This document shows, piece after piece, positions 56,553 to 64,000 of a stretch of 64,000 nucleotides of DNA (positions are counted from its first letter, which is position 1; every line of letters begins with the position of its first letter). The translations under genes were made by a program, and so were the position numbers. The notes beneath the pieces were generated by a model, which saw only the letters and a list, made by a program, of their open reading frames with translations, did not search any database and was not told the DNA's origin. The stretch covers positions 8,504 through 72,503 of the forward strand of contig JBBRQD010000017.1 in the NCBI GenBank assembly GCA_038227045.1. The letters are read 5' to 3'. The stretch is from JANXLS01 sp038227045. GTDB taxonomy: Bacteria; Planctomycetota; SZUA-567; H5-PLA8.

Positions 56553-57860
56553 ATGCCGCTTCCCGACCATCTCAAAGCAGATTTCGACGCGCTCCCCGAC
56601 GCGCCGGGCGTGTATCTCTACAAAGACGAAGAGGATCATGAGATATACGTCGGCAAAAGTGTCTCGCTTAAAAAGCGAGTGCGCCAGTATTTTGACGAAA
56701 ATCGTCCCTTTGACCGCAAAACCGCCGACCTGGTCGCGCGCATCCGCCACATCGATTTCATCGAATGCAATTCCGAAGTCGAAGCCTTTCTCCTCGAAAA
56801 CCGGCTGATCAAGGATCTTCAGCCGATTTTTAACATGCGCTCAAAGAGCGACATCAATTTTCCGGTGGTCGAAATCACCGGCGAGCAATTTCCCCGCGTG
56901 ATCGTGACTCGGGATAAGACGAACAAGGACAGCAAGTATTACGGACCATTTATCAGCGCGACATGGCTGCGCGTCGCCCTTCAGATCATGCAGCGCGTCT
57001 TCAAATACCGCACCTGCTCGCTGGATATTAAGGAGGGCGATCCTAAGAACAACTATTATCGGCCCTGTCTGGAATACCACATCGGGCGCTGCAAAGCGCC
57101 CTGCGCCAACAAACAGACCGCGGAGGATTACCGCGCGGATATCCGCCGCCTCACTCAATTTCTTCAAGGGCATTCGAAGGACGTGCAGCGCGAAATCGCA
57201 CGCGACATGAAGCTGGCCGCGAAGGAACGCCGCTTCGAAGATGCAGCAGACCTGCGCGACACGCTCAAGGCGCTGCAAAGCCTTCGCGACAAAGGCTCAC
57301 TCACCGACGGCCTCGAACCTGGCGTGCTGCACATCGATCCCAAGGAAGGCGTCGCGCAACTGCAGGAAATCCTGAAGATCGCCCACGTGCCGCGCCGCAT
57401 CGAGGGCATCGACATCGCGCATCTGCAAGGCAAGGAGACCGTCGGCTCGCTGGTCAGTTTTGTCGACGGTCTCCCCACGCGCGAACAATATCGCCGGTTC
57501 AAAATCAAGAGCCACGACGGAAACGACGATTTTGCCAGCATCCGCGAAGTGGTTGCGCGGCGCTACGTCCGGCTGACCGAAGAAGGCAGCGCCATGCCGG
57601 ATCTGGTGCTGATCGACGGCGGGATCGGCCAGCTCCATGCGGCGCAGGAAGCGCTGACGGCGCACAACATCAAGGTGCCATTTCTGGCGTCGCTGGCCAA
57701 AAAAGATGAGATCGTTTACACACTCGACCGCCCGGAGGGAATCCGCATTCCGCGCCGGTCGCCCGCGCTCCGCATGTTGCAATACGTCCGCGACGAAGCG
57801 CACCGTTTCTGTCGGCATTACCATCATATTTTGCGGCGCAAGAAAGTGATTGGAGAGTAG
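56553..57860 (+). CDS. uvrC: UvrC excinuclease subunit, short form without C-terminal HhH
   Basis: Endonuclease component of UvrABC nucleotide-excision repair, 435 residues against about 600 in standard UvrC. GIY-YIG domain (about 12-95): APGVYLYKDEEDHEIYVGKS, SLKKRVRQYF (catalytic Arg), AFLLENRLIKDLQPIFNMRS (catalytic Glu). A middle segment follows with YRPCLEYHIGRCKAPCANKQ. UVR motif near 215 (RFEDAADLRDTLKALQSLRD). RNase H-like nuclease (about 265-430): IEGIDIAHLQGKETVGSLVS, DLVLIDGGIGQLHAAQEAL and VRDEAHRFCRHYHHILRRKK, with the catalytic Asp residues and final His kept. It stops where the helix-hairpin-helix region normally begins. 3' incision and 5' incision residues are both present. 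Confidence 0.88.
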   Translation: MPLPDHLKADFDALPDAPGVYLYKDEEDHEIYVGKSVSLKKRVRQYFDENRPFDRKTADLVARIRHIDFIECNSEVEAFLLENRLIKDLQPIFNMRSKSDINFPVVEITGEQFPRVIVTRDKTNKDSKYYGPFISATWLRVALQIMQRVFKYRTCSLDIKEGDPKNNYYRPCLEYHIGRCKAPCANKQTAEDYRADIRRLTQFLQGHSKDVQREIARDMKLAAKERRFEDAADLRDTLKALQSLRDKGSLTDGLEPGVLHIDPKEGVAQLQEILKIAHVPRRIEGIDIAHLQGKETVGSLVSFVDGLPTREQYRRFKIKSHDGNDDFASIREVVARRYVRLTEEGSAMPDLVLIDGGIGQLHAAQEALTAHNIKVPFLASLAKKDEIVYTLDRPEGIRIPRRSPALRMLQYVRDEAHRFCRHYHHILRRKKVIGE

Positions 57861-57918
57861 CGCTGTTTGGGTAACGAATTCAGCGCATATTTTAGGCAAA
57901 AGGAAGCGCGGTTTCTGG

Positions 57919-57924
57919 TATAAT
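57919..57924 (+). promoter_or_regulatory. Candidate -10 element (TATAAT)
   Basis: A perfect TATAAT 24 bases before the ATG of the nucleotidyltransferase gene; no convincing -35. Confidence 0.35.
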
Positions 57925-57947
57925 TATCCGCGGAAACGGAAATCCCT

Positions 57948-58622
57948 ATGGGCAATTTATCGGTCGCAAAGCCACGTCATGTGCCGCCGGTCATCGACGG
58001 AATCCGCATCTTCGAATCGGCAACGATTGCCGGCTGGATGGTAAAAACCATGATCCCTCCGAGCGAAGTCGTCGCCGTGTTGAAACGCGAAAAGATCGAT
58101 TACATGCTGGCCGGGGCTTATGCGTCCGCCGTCTGGGCCAACCGCGCCCGCGCGACGATGGATGTCGACGTCCTTGTCGTGCGCAAAGATTTGCGCCGAG
58201 CGACCGCCGCATTGAGCGCTCGTTTTCCGGAGTTGAAAATCCACGACAGCGAAGTCGTGATCCGATTTTACATCGGCGAATATGAGGACAACAACGTTCG
58301 CATCGACATTATGAAGCCGGTCGAAAAGCTGCATATCGCCGCATTCAAGCACAAAGCCAAAGCGCTGGTTGAGGGCGAGGAATGCGTGATTCCGACGTTG
58401 GAACTGGCGCTGGCGATGAAATACAAGGCGATCGCAAGTCCATATCGTTCGCCAGAAAGCAAGCTTCAGGACGGCGCCGATTTCACCCGCATCGTGAAAG
58501 CGCAGCCTATGATCGACATGAAAATGCTGGCGGCCTTGGCAGGGCTGGTTCACGACAAAGGTGCCGACGAAATTCTCGAATTTGTCGCCACAGTTCGCGC
58601 GGGAAAAACACTGCGCGTTTAA
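57948..58622 (+). CDS. Nucleotidyltransferase-fold protein (AbiEii/DUF6036-like)
   Basis: 224 residues. Nucleotidyltransferase core: VVAVLKREKIDYMLAGAYAS, AVWANRARATMDVDVLVVRK, where the D-x-D pair follows the Arg-x-T motif, VRIDIMKPVEKLHIAAFKHK (third Asp) and VIPTLELALAMKYKAIASPY. The pattern fits the minimal nucleotidyltransferase superfamily that includes AbiEii toxins and DUF6036 proteins. No AbiEi-like antitoxin lies beside it, so a toxin-antitoxin role is unsupported. The true start may be the internal ATG near 58041 because the first 30 residues are not part of the fold. The closest neighbours are uvrC and a secreted protein. Confidence 0.72.
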   Translation: MGNLSVAKPRHVPPVIDGIRIFESATIAGWMVKTMIPPSEVVAVLKREKIDYMLAGAYASAVWANRARATMDVDVLVVRKDLRRATAALSARFPELKIHDSEVVIRFYIGEYEDNNVRIDIMKPVEKLHIAAFKHKAKALVEGEECVIPTLELALAMKYKAIASPYRSPESKLQDGADFTRIVKAQPMIDMKMLAALAGLVHDKGADEILEFVATVRAGKTLRV

Positions 58623-58641
58623 GCATGTACTGTTCTCGAAA

Positions 58642-60315
58642 TCATTTTGGCGCCGGCGGAGGAACCACCACGGGTGGCGCTTTCGGAACCGGTGTCGGAT
58701 TGAGTTGTTCTTCCGGATCACTCCATTTTATTTTCCACGCTCCTTTTTCCTTGATCGCCTTTTCAACGATTGTGCGCGGCGTGTTCGACGCGGTGTCGTA
58801 ATAGTCGAGCGCGATCTCGGCGTTGTCGCCGTCGATGGTCGCTTTCTTCAAGATATAATCGGCGAACGTGACCGTGTGGATCAATTCGCACTCCTCGCAC
58901 GTCAGTTTTCCGGCGGCTTCGACGGCTTCGTCGGCCGGAACGACGGCTGCCAGTTGCTTGGCGTCGCGCGCGCGGACGGCCGCAAGATATTGAGCGAGCG
59001 TGCCCGCCGGACCCTCGTCGCCGGCCTTCGGTTCCTTCGGAAAAGTGCCATCCATCTTGGCCTTGATGCGCTTGAGCACCGCATCCACTTCCGATGCCTT
59101 GACCACGTCCGCGTAATCCACGGCGAGCGCTTTGTAGGCGATCTCGGCCTTCGCGTAATCCTTCAGCGCGTATTCGCTGCAGTAGCCCAGAATCTTCAAA
59201 ATGTCGGGCTTCACCCGGCTCACGGGTAGGCGCTGCTTCATCCATGCCGAGAAACCAAACGAGCGCGGGTAGTCGCGCTCCTTCTCCATGAGCGTGTCGA
59301 TTAATTTGTCGGCGGACTCCTGCGCTTCGTCTTCGAGCGGACAGGCGGCGATGAATTTCTTGACCATCTCGACGGCTTCGTCCCAGTGCTTGCTTTCGAT
59401 GTACATATCGACGAGCGCGGAGTATGCGTAACGCGCTTCCAGGCTCTCGGCGTATTCCACGATCAGTTTTTTGCAGACGGTTTCGATGCCCGGCAAGTCC
59501 TGTTTTCGAGACAACATTTCCGCCTGTATTCTCAACGCAGCCGGGGTGTGGCGGGATTCGCGTCCGCCGGCGCTGAAGGCGTCTTGTGCCGACTTCAGCG
59601 CGTCGTCGAAGCGTTGCAAATTGATGAACGCCTGCGAACGCGCGAGCTGGATCGCCGCCCGTGAAACTCCGGTTGGCGGGGGCGTCGCGGCCAGTTCGGC
59701 ATCCTTCTCAAAGATCGATTTGTTGGCCTCCTCGATCTGCCCCATCATCATCTGAATCGATTGGATGGCCTGCGTGGCATTCTGGCGCAATTCAGGTTGC
59801 GGGGCAAATGCGCTCGCGACTGTCCATGCTTTGCGCGCTTCGTCAAGTCCCGCGGCCGTCAGGGGGCCGCTCAATGCTTTGCCCTGCAGCGTATTGGCGT
59901 CCTGAAAAAGCTGCATCGCGTGCTTTTCAATCTGCGTGCGGATATCTTTCGCGCGCTTGACGAGTTCAGCGTCGGGGGAATTGAGAAACTGGGTTAGCGA
60001 GCGGTGCGCAGCAGCGCCTTTTGCCGCCAGCGCCTTGGCCGCGGCGTCGCGCTTGGCCGCGTCGGCAGGCTGCTGCAGATCCAGCAACAGCGCCAGCAAT
60101 TCTGCATTTGGATTCAGTGGAGGCTTGCCCGGCTGAGCGATATTGGGCGGGGCGGTTTTATTTGTAACCGGGCCGGGCGGTTGAACCGGGCCGGGCGGTT
60201 GAACCGGAACGGGCGGTTGAACCGGCGTTGGCGGCTGAACCGGCTCGCCCGCTGCGAGCTGCCATCCCGACAAAATGACCGCAACACAAAACGCGCTGAC
60301 TGTGATTTTCTTCAT
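58642..60315 (-). CDS. Secreted protein with proline repeats and helical (TPR-like) domain
   Basis: 557 residues. Signal peptide at about 1-22 (KKITVSAFCVAVILSGWQLA). A repeat of QPPxPV units (PVQPPTPVQPPVPVQPPGPV) is followed by an extended helical region with TPR-like content (RFDDALKSAQDAFSAGGRES, YAESLEARYAYSALVDMYIE). A C-terminal domain from about 430 (QYLAAVRARDAKQLAAVVPA to GAWKIKWSDPEEQ) resembles NTF2-like or DUF4878-type folds. The end is another proline stretch (TPVPKAPPVVVPPPAPK). Function unknown. The start at ATG 60315 has a weak ribosome site. The HMA protein gene follows upstream on the same strand. Confidence 0.72.
   Translation of the reverse strand: MKKITVSAFCVAVILSGWQLAAGEPVQPPTPVQPPVPVQPPGPVQPPGPVTNKTAPPNIAQPGKPPLNPNAELLALLLDLQQPADAAKRDAAAKALAAKGAAAHRSLTQFLNSPDAELVKRAKDIRTQIEKHAMQLFQDANTLQGKALSGPLTAAGLDEARKAWTVASAFAPQPELRQNATQAIQSIQMMMGQIEEANKSIFEKDAELAATPPPTGVSRAAIQLARSQAFINLQRFDDALKSAQDAFSAGGRESRHTPAALRIQAEMLSRKQDLPGIETVCKKLIVEYAESLEARYAYSALVDMYIESKHWDEAVEMVKKFIAACPLEDEAQESADKLIDTLMEKERDYPRSFGFSAWMKQRLPVSRVKPDILKILGYCSEYALKDYAKAEIAYKALAVDYADVVKASEVDAVLKRIKAKMDGTFPKEPKAGDEGPAGTLAQYLAAVRARDAKQLAAVVPADEAVEAAGKLTCEECELIHTVTFADYILKKATIDGDNAEIALDYYDTASNTPRTIVEKAIKEKGAWKIKWSDPEEQLNPTPVPKAPPVVVPPPAPK
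60160..60250 (-). repeat. 18 bp tandem repeat coding for QPPxPV
   Basis: About five copies of an 18-base unit (GGTTGAACCGGGCCGGGC on the plus strand) inside the N-terminal part of the secreted protein gene. Units diverge slightly. Length variation between strains would be expected. Confidence 0.7.
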
Positions 60316-60357
60316 GTATCGATCCGTGAAATTAAAATTGAGTAAAGACATCGTCGT

Positions 60358-60579
60358 TCAACAACATTTACCGTCCGAAAGCAAAAATCCGGCGTCGCGC
60401 AGCACGCCCTCGAGCGCGTTGCCGCTGATCGACTTTTCGTCGAACGTCACTTCAGCGCTGTGGTCGTCCAGAGACGTGATCACCTTCACCACTCCTTTAG
60501 TATTGAGCAGCGCCGCGCGCACGCGCCCGGCACAGCCGACGCATTGCATGTCGCTGACTGAAATTCGTTGAGTCACCAT
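60358..60579 (-). CDS. Heavy-metal-associated (HMA) domain protein
   Basis: 73 residues with a single HMA ferredoxin-like fold: RISVSDMQCVGCAGRVRAAL carries the MxCxxC metal motif (CVGC), then VVKVITSLDDHSAEVTFDEK and ALEGVLRDAGFLLSDGKCC with an extra Cys pair at the end. It resembles CopZ-like copper chaperones. No copper ATPase is adjacent. ATG 60579 is chosen; AAGGAG lies somewhat far upstream (12-13 bases), so a TTG at 60588 is possible. It lies between the DUF58 gene and the secreted proline-repeat protein gene. Confidence 0.83.
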   Translation of the reverse strand: MVTQRISVSDMQCVGCAGRVRAALLNTKGVVKVITSLDDHSAEVTFDEKSISGNALEGVLRDAGFLLSDGKCC

Positions 60580-60632
60580 GGCCGACAAAAGCTCCTTCCC
60601 CACCGCGTCCGCATTGTAACGCAACGACCCGC

Positions 60633-61937
60633 TTACAACAACTGCCGCCGCTTCACATCGATATAGGCATTGATTGCGTCGATGCCCGCGTCTTCGGGAG
60701 TCGTGTCAACCACCAGCGCGCCGAACCGCTGCAATTCCAGAATAGTCTGCCGGCGTTCCATCCAGACGTCGCGCGCGACCAGCGTGCGGCAAAGCTCTTT
60801 CTTGTTCGACGGCTTGAAATGAGCGGACGCTTCCAGCGCCGGATCGGAGAGAATCACGACAAGTGGAAGGTGCTGCGGCGTCAGCAGCCGCACGGCCTTC
60901 ACCAGCGACTGGCGGCCGCCGGTTTCGGGCAGATCGGTCATGATCAGGATCAGCGAACGATGCCGAAGCCTGCGGCGCACGTGCGCGGAGAACGCGAGGT
61001 AATCGGTGTGAATATATTCTGCTTTAATGCCGGTCGAGAAGGCGGTCAGTTGCCGCGTATGCGTGACGCCGCGGCCCTGGCCGATGCCGCGATCGACGTC
61101 CGCGGCGAACGACAGCATGCCCATGCGGTCTTCCATGCGGTTGCAGATGTACGAGAGCAGCACCGCGCCATTCACCGCGTGATCGACTTTCGTGATGTGT
61201 CCCGCGCGCGCGGCCATGCGGTGCCCGCGGTCGATGCACACGAGAATATCCTGCGAACGGTCGGTGCGGAATTCGCGCACGATCAATTTGTTGTGCCGCG
61301 CCGAAGCCTTCCAATTGATATCGCGAAAATCGTCGTCGGTATGGTAATCGCGCAGCCGGTCGAACTCGCGTCCCTTGCCCAATTTCGGCGCGGCGCGCGT
61401 GCCCAGTCCGCGCAGCACGAATTGATTGAGCTTCGCGTGCAGCCTGCGCACCGCGAGCAAATTGGGCAGCACGTTGATCTCGCCGGGCTGGCCGACAGGC
61501 ATAATGCGTTCGGCCAGACCCCAAATCGTCGCGGACACATAAGGCGTGTCGAGCGTCTCTTTGCCACGTTCGACGCTGCGAATTTTGAAATCCACGCGCA
61601 GCGCTTCGCCGGGCCGGCAGACGCCGGTGAGCGTAGACGAGCGCGCTTCGATCAAACGCGGCCAAAGTTGCCGGACAATCAATTTAAGCGCGCGCGGCGA
61701 ATCACTCGACAACGTCAGCGGCATCGGCTGCTCTTCGTTCAACGACAGCGCGGTGATCGGCGGCCGTTCGGCGCGCACGATCGCCCCACCCAGTACGATG
61801 CGTTCGCACACACATGCCAGCAGCAGCAGCGCCATGCCCGAAAACGCCGCGACGGCCGCATACGGCACCCACGGCGCAAGAGCCGCGACGCAGAAAAGCG
61901 CCACGAAGCAGGGCAACATTAAAGGGCCAGGGCGCAT
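60633..61937 (-). CDS. DUF58 domain membrane protein
   Basis: 434 residues. Two N-terminal helices (PCFVALFCVAALAPWVPYAA and GMALLLLACVCERIVLG) are followed by a beta domain (about 60-180) and DUF58/vWA-like part: GKGREFDRLRDYHTDDDFRD, INWKASARHNKLIVREFRTD, QDILVCIDRGHRMAARAGHI, then LILIMTDLPETGGRQSLVKA. DUF58 proteins usually sit in MoxR-ATPase operons, where they act in complex assembly; no MoxR gene is in view. The MRPG start at 61937 is chosen because the longer frame upstream runs through unrelated sequence antisense to the next gene. Confidence 0.87.
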   Translation of the reverse strand: MRPGPLMLPCFVALFCVAALAPWVPYAAVAAFSGMALLLLACVCERIVLGGAIVRAERPPITALSLNEEQPMPLTLSSDSPRALKLIVRQLWPRLIEARSSTLTGVCRPGEALRVDFKIRSVERGKETLDTPYVSATIWGLAERIMPVGQPGEINVLPNLLAVRRLHAKLNQFVLRGLGTRAAPKLGKGREFDRLRDYHTDDDFRDINWKASARHNKLIVREFRTDRSQDILVCIDRGHRMAARAGHITKVDHAVNGAVLLSYICNRMEDRMGMLSFAADVDRGIGQGRGVTHTRQLTAFSTGIKAEYIHTDYLAFSAHVRRRLRHRSLILIMTDLPETGGRQSLVKAVRLLTPQHLPLVVILSDPALEASAHFKPSNKKELCRTLVARDVWMERRQTILELQRFGALVVDTTPEDAGIDAINAYIDVKRRQLL

Positions 61938-62105
61938 GGTTTCGCCATTCGTCTCAAAGTGAATCCGAAGAAAACTCGAGTCGATTTTAGCGGTATTCGG
62001 CGAAACGCCAATGCCGATGTTGTTATTCGGGCGGCGGCTTGCATCGAAAATTACCCGCGGATAGACTCGCGATCTGTTCGACAAGCATTGGCTGAGTTCC
62101 CAAAA

Positions 62106-62555
62106 ATGACCGACATCGAAACCCACGTCCAACGCATGCTCGACAGCTACCGGCACTGGACTGGCCGCGAGTTGATCGTGCGCAATGGAGACCCGTCGCT
62201 CGATGCAGTTGCGCTTTTCGACGCGCCGTTCGTGATCGTCTCGCATGGCACCGAAGCGAATCCGATTTTGAATTACGGCAACCGCGCCGCGTTGAAGTTG
62301 TGGGAACTGGATTGGGAGCGCCTGACCCGAATGCCATCCCGCGAGACTGCCGAACCCATGCACCGCGACGAACGCGAACGCTTCATGGACAGCGTGCGGC
62401 GCGATGGATTTCTGTCCAATTACAGTGGAATAAGAATCGCCAGTTCGGGAAAACGCTTCCGCATCGAGAACGCGCTGATCTGGAATTTAGTGGATGATCA
62501 CGGAAACATCTGCGGACAGGCGGCGACGTTTTCGAATTGGACGCCTGTTGAATGA
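62106..62555 (+). CDS. MEKHLA (PAS-like) domain protein
   Basis: 149 residues forming one MEKHLA domain, a PAS-related fold named from plant HD-ZIP III proteins and common in cyanobacteria and planctomycetes. Segments: QRMLDSYRHWTGRELIVRNG, ALFDAPFVIVSHGTEANPIL, NYGNRAALKLWELDWERLTR, MPSRETAEPMHRDERERFMD, FLSNYSGIRIASSGKRFRIE. It probably senses a small ligand or redox state; target unknown. The start is ATG 62106; the frame is open farther upstream but that part is antisense to the DUF58 gene leader. It is divergent from DUF58 and convergent with Ohr. Confidence 0.88.
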   Translation: MTDIETHVQRMLDSYRHWTGRELIVRNGDPSLDAVALFDAPFVIVSHGTEANPILNYGNRAALKLWELDWERLTRMPSRETAEPMHRDERERFMDSVRRDGFLSNYSGIRIASSGKRFRIENALIWNLVDDHGNICGQAATFSNWTPVE

Positions 62556-62560
62556 TCATT

Positions 62561-62604
62561 GTGATGCGGGCTTCCAGCCTGCGCAGGCAAGATGCCCGCA
62601 CCAC
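62561..62604. repeat. GCGGGC hairpin repeat between convergent genes
   Basis: GTG-at-GCGGGC ... GCCTGC-gca-GGC ... GCCCGC-ac-CAC: a compound hairpin 6 bases after the MEKHLA stop and 10 bases before the Ohr stop. Probably an interspersed repeat acting as a bidirectional terminator. Confidence 0.55.
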
Positions 62605-62613
62605 TATATTAAG

Positions 62614-63042
62614 TTAAACAATCGTGCGTTTGACGGTGATGTTGCCCTGAGTCGCGTTGGAATATGGGCAGACGATATGTGCCTTTTCGACGAGGGCTTC
62701 GGCGTCCGCGCGAGGGACGCCTGGCAGGGAAATCTTCAGCTCGACTTCGAGTCCGAAGCCGGTCGGGATCGGGCCGATGCCGACGTTGCCTTCGACGGAA
62801 ATATCCGCCGGAACCGCGATCTTATCGCGACCGCCGACAAACTTTATCGCGCCCAGAAAGCAGGCGGAATAACCCGCGGCGAACAATTGTTCAGGATTGG
62901 TTCCGGCTTCGCCCGTACCGCCCAGTTCACGCGGCTTGACGAGCTTGACATCCAGCGCGCCATCGGACGTTGTCGCTTTTCCGTCGCGGCCGCCCGTGGC
63001 TTTGGCATGGGCCCAGTAGAGGACTTTTTCGACTTTAGACAT
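62614..63042 (-). CDS. ohr: Organic hydroperoxide resistance protein Ohr
   Basis: Thiol peroxidase of the OsmC/Ohr family that reduces organic and fatty-acid hydroperoxides. 142 residues. Ohr features: GTNPEQLFAAGYSACFLGAI (first redox Cys in the Ohr-type ACF motif), GFGLEVELKISLPGVPRADA, and HIVCPYSNATQGN (second redox Cys in VCPYSNA). These separate it from the OsmC-type protein at 28092. No ohrR regulator is adjacent. The start is well placed, with AAGAAAGG before the ATG. Confidence 0.95.
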   Translation of the reverse strand: MSKVEKVLYWAHAKATGGRDGKATTSDGALDVKLVKPRELGGTGEAGTNPEQLFAAGYSACFLGAIKFVGGRDKIAVPADISVEGNVGIGPIPTGFGLEVELKISLPGVPRADAEALVEKAHIVCPYSNATQGNITVKRTIV

Positions 63043-63119
63043 GTTAGCCTTTCTTTTTTGGGTTGGTATTTAAGAACTGTAACCGTTGAGCCGCCCTTCG
63101 CACAGGAGCGGCGGCACTC

Positions 63120-63719
63120 TTATTTCTTTGCCTGCTCTTTCTTCTCCTCTTCCGGCTTCGGCGGAAGTTTCCCGAGCAGCCGTCCCAGCACTTTCTTCGC
63201 GTACACGCCCACGCGTTCGCGCACGCGGTCTTCGGCGGCGCCGTCTTCAATATCCAAATCCTTGCACTTATCGACCACGGTTCCTTCGTCCGGTTTCAAG
63301 GCAACGTAGGCAGCCGCTTTGATGAGTTCGGCTTTGGGAATCTCTTTTTTCATGCGATCGAACAGAATCTTCGGCGTCTCGCCTTCGTATTCCATCTGCA
63401 GGATGTCCACCAGCGCCATGAGCGAAATGAAATTCCGGACCTTCTGCCCGAGCTTCTCCTCGTTCTTGCAATCCCACTTTTCGAGCTTGTCTTTCCATTC
63501 CTCAAAGCTCTTCTTGCGATCCTCGCTGTCACCGACCCGCTCGAAGTTCGCGAAGAACGGGAACGTCACCCCGTCGTCGTCATCGCAGTCGTCGTATGTG
63601 ATCGCAGCGATCTGCTGCGGCGTGACCTTCTTGTAAGGCTCGTCTTCCGAAAACACATGGGCGGGGCATGCAGCCAGCGCAAGCAATGAGGCAAACCGAA
63701 GACTTCGTGTTAAATGCAT
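63120..63719 (-). CDS. Secreted acidic/basic protein, unknown function
   Basis: 199 residues. Signal peptide (LTRSLRFASLLALAACPAHV, cleavage near FS-ED; the AAC could also be a lipobox). The mature protein has an Asp cluster (YDDCDDDDGVTFPFF), helical charged parts (SFEEWKDKLEKWDCKNEEKL) and a Lys/Glu-rich C-terminus (GKLPPKPEEEKKEQAKK). I recognise no family. ATG 63719 with AAGGGA upstream is preferred to a longer frame starting at 63743. It is transcribed toward Ohr; about 77 bases separate the two genes. Confidence 0.65.
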   Translation of the reverse strand: MHLTRSLRFASLLALAACPAHVFSEDEPYKKVTPQQIAAITYDDCDDDDGVTFPFFANFERVGDSEDRKKSFEEWKDKLEKWDCKNEEKLGQKVRNFISLMALVDILQMEYEGETPKILFDRMKKEIPKAELIKAAAYVALKPDEGTVVDKCKDLDIEDGAAEDRVRERVGVYAKKVLGRLLGKLPPKPEEEKKEQAKK

Positions 63720-63864
63720 GGCATTCCCTTCGCGTGATTGCAACGTACTTTACTATATAGACGCGCGGAAAATAAAGAACAATAGAAAACTTGAGAACAA
63801 CGAGGTTACAAGAATGCGCGGAAGGGTGGGCAGATGTTTAACGAAGAAACACGAACCGCCACAC

Positions 63865-64000
63865 TATTGGCCCGCGCGTTTCTAAAGCGTCATTATCGCG
63901 CCGCGCCGGGCAAGTTGAACGAGGCGGTCGAGCAAAGGCGTATTGGGAAGATACGCCGTGCGAGACCAACGAAGTTCAACGCCGCCCGCCGCAAGCGAGA
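63865..64000. mobile_element. Family B MITE-like palindromic element, copy 3 (cut by window end)
   Basis: 136 bases of the 165 bp element, opening TATTGGCCCGCGCGTTTCTA and running through the central hairpin. It is the reverse complement of copies 1 and 2. The frame across it (ARAFLKRHYRAAPGKLNEAV and on) is open to the window edge. Confidence 0.8.

Noticed and set aside
60160..60250. CRISPR-like tandem repeat
   Set aside because: The repeats are contiguous, lack spacers and encode a Pro-rich peptide in frame.
61938..62363. N-terminal extension of the DUF58 protein
   Set aside because: It is antisense to the MEKHLA gene and has no family similarity; membrane helices begin at the 61937 start.

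Overview
This window reads as chromosome from a Planctomycetota-like (PVC group) bacterium of moderately high GC. The evidence is gene content, not a marker gene: a DUF1549/DUF1553 + DUF1501 pair (45529-48888), a second DUF1501 protein, a PVC-type heme-binding/dehydrogenase protein and its c-type cytochrome partner, two DUF1080 proteins, small proteins sharing the membrane motif FQFSLRTLMIVV, two Ser/Thr kinases (one fused to a long repeat region), an FHA protein, and many secreted proteins of unknown function. I found no rRNA, tRNA or CRISPR array. The genes are in housekeeping and accessory blocks on both strands, separated by an unusual number of palindromic intergenic repeats.

Layout. 1-8.5 kb: moaE, a PQQ-propeller protein, a TPR glycosyltransferase-like membrane protein, an HD hydrolase and a 1092-residue PKD protein. 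8.6-17.5 kb: DUF1080, clpS, three tandem TatA-family genes (one only 43 codons), a PcrA/UvrD helicase, queG, a single-pass protein and a Tat-dependent DUF1501 protein. 17.6-20.2 kb: methylmalonyl-CoA mutase catalytic subunit plus its GTPase chaperone MeaB. 20.4-26.6 kb: a membrane protein, an AT-rich gap, a sulfite-oxidase-like molybdoenzyme, a VOC protein, and the stress kinase module YeaH-membrane protein-PrkA. 26.9-31 kb: three tandem small membrane proteins, OsmC, a GT39-like membrane protein and a secreted protein. 31.3-42.2 kb: an SGNH hydrolase, a CaMKII-association-domain protein, then a minus-strand block for sugar uptake and periplasmic oxidation (MFS transporter, three cupredoxin-like paralogues, DUF1080, a TIM-barrel epimerase, cytochrome c, PVC dehydrogenase). 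42.3-49.8 kb: an FHA/pseudoprotease, a secreted coiled-coil protein, the DUF1549-DUF1501 pair and a double-domain QueD. 49.8-64 kb: an EF-hand lipoprotein, fructose-1,6-bisphosphatase, two Ser/Thr kinases, a RyR-domain protein, a short UvrC, a nucleotidyltransferase, a secreted protein with a proline repeat, an HMA protein, a DUF58 protein, a MEKHLA protein, Ohr and a secreted protein.

How parts fit. moaE supplies cofactor for enzymes such as the one at 21691. queG and queD both belong to queuosine synthesis although they are far apart. The Tat genes can export the two DUF1501 proteins, whose N-termini carry twin arginines. The 32.7-42.2 kb block looks like one system for taking up and oxidising a sugar.

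The most striking non-coding signal is a set of palindromic families. Family A (five copies) has about 24-27 bp arms that change in step between copies. Family B (three copies, 165 bp in the two complete ones) is a MITE-like element with TA ends. One B copy sits inside the loop of an A copy. There is also a perfect 50 bp inverted repeat at 31061-31292.
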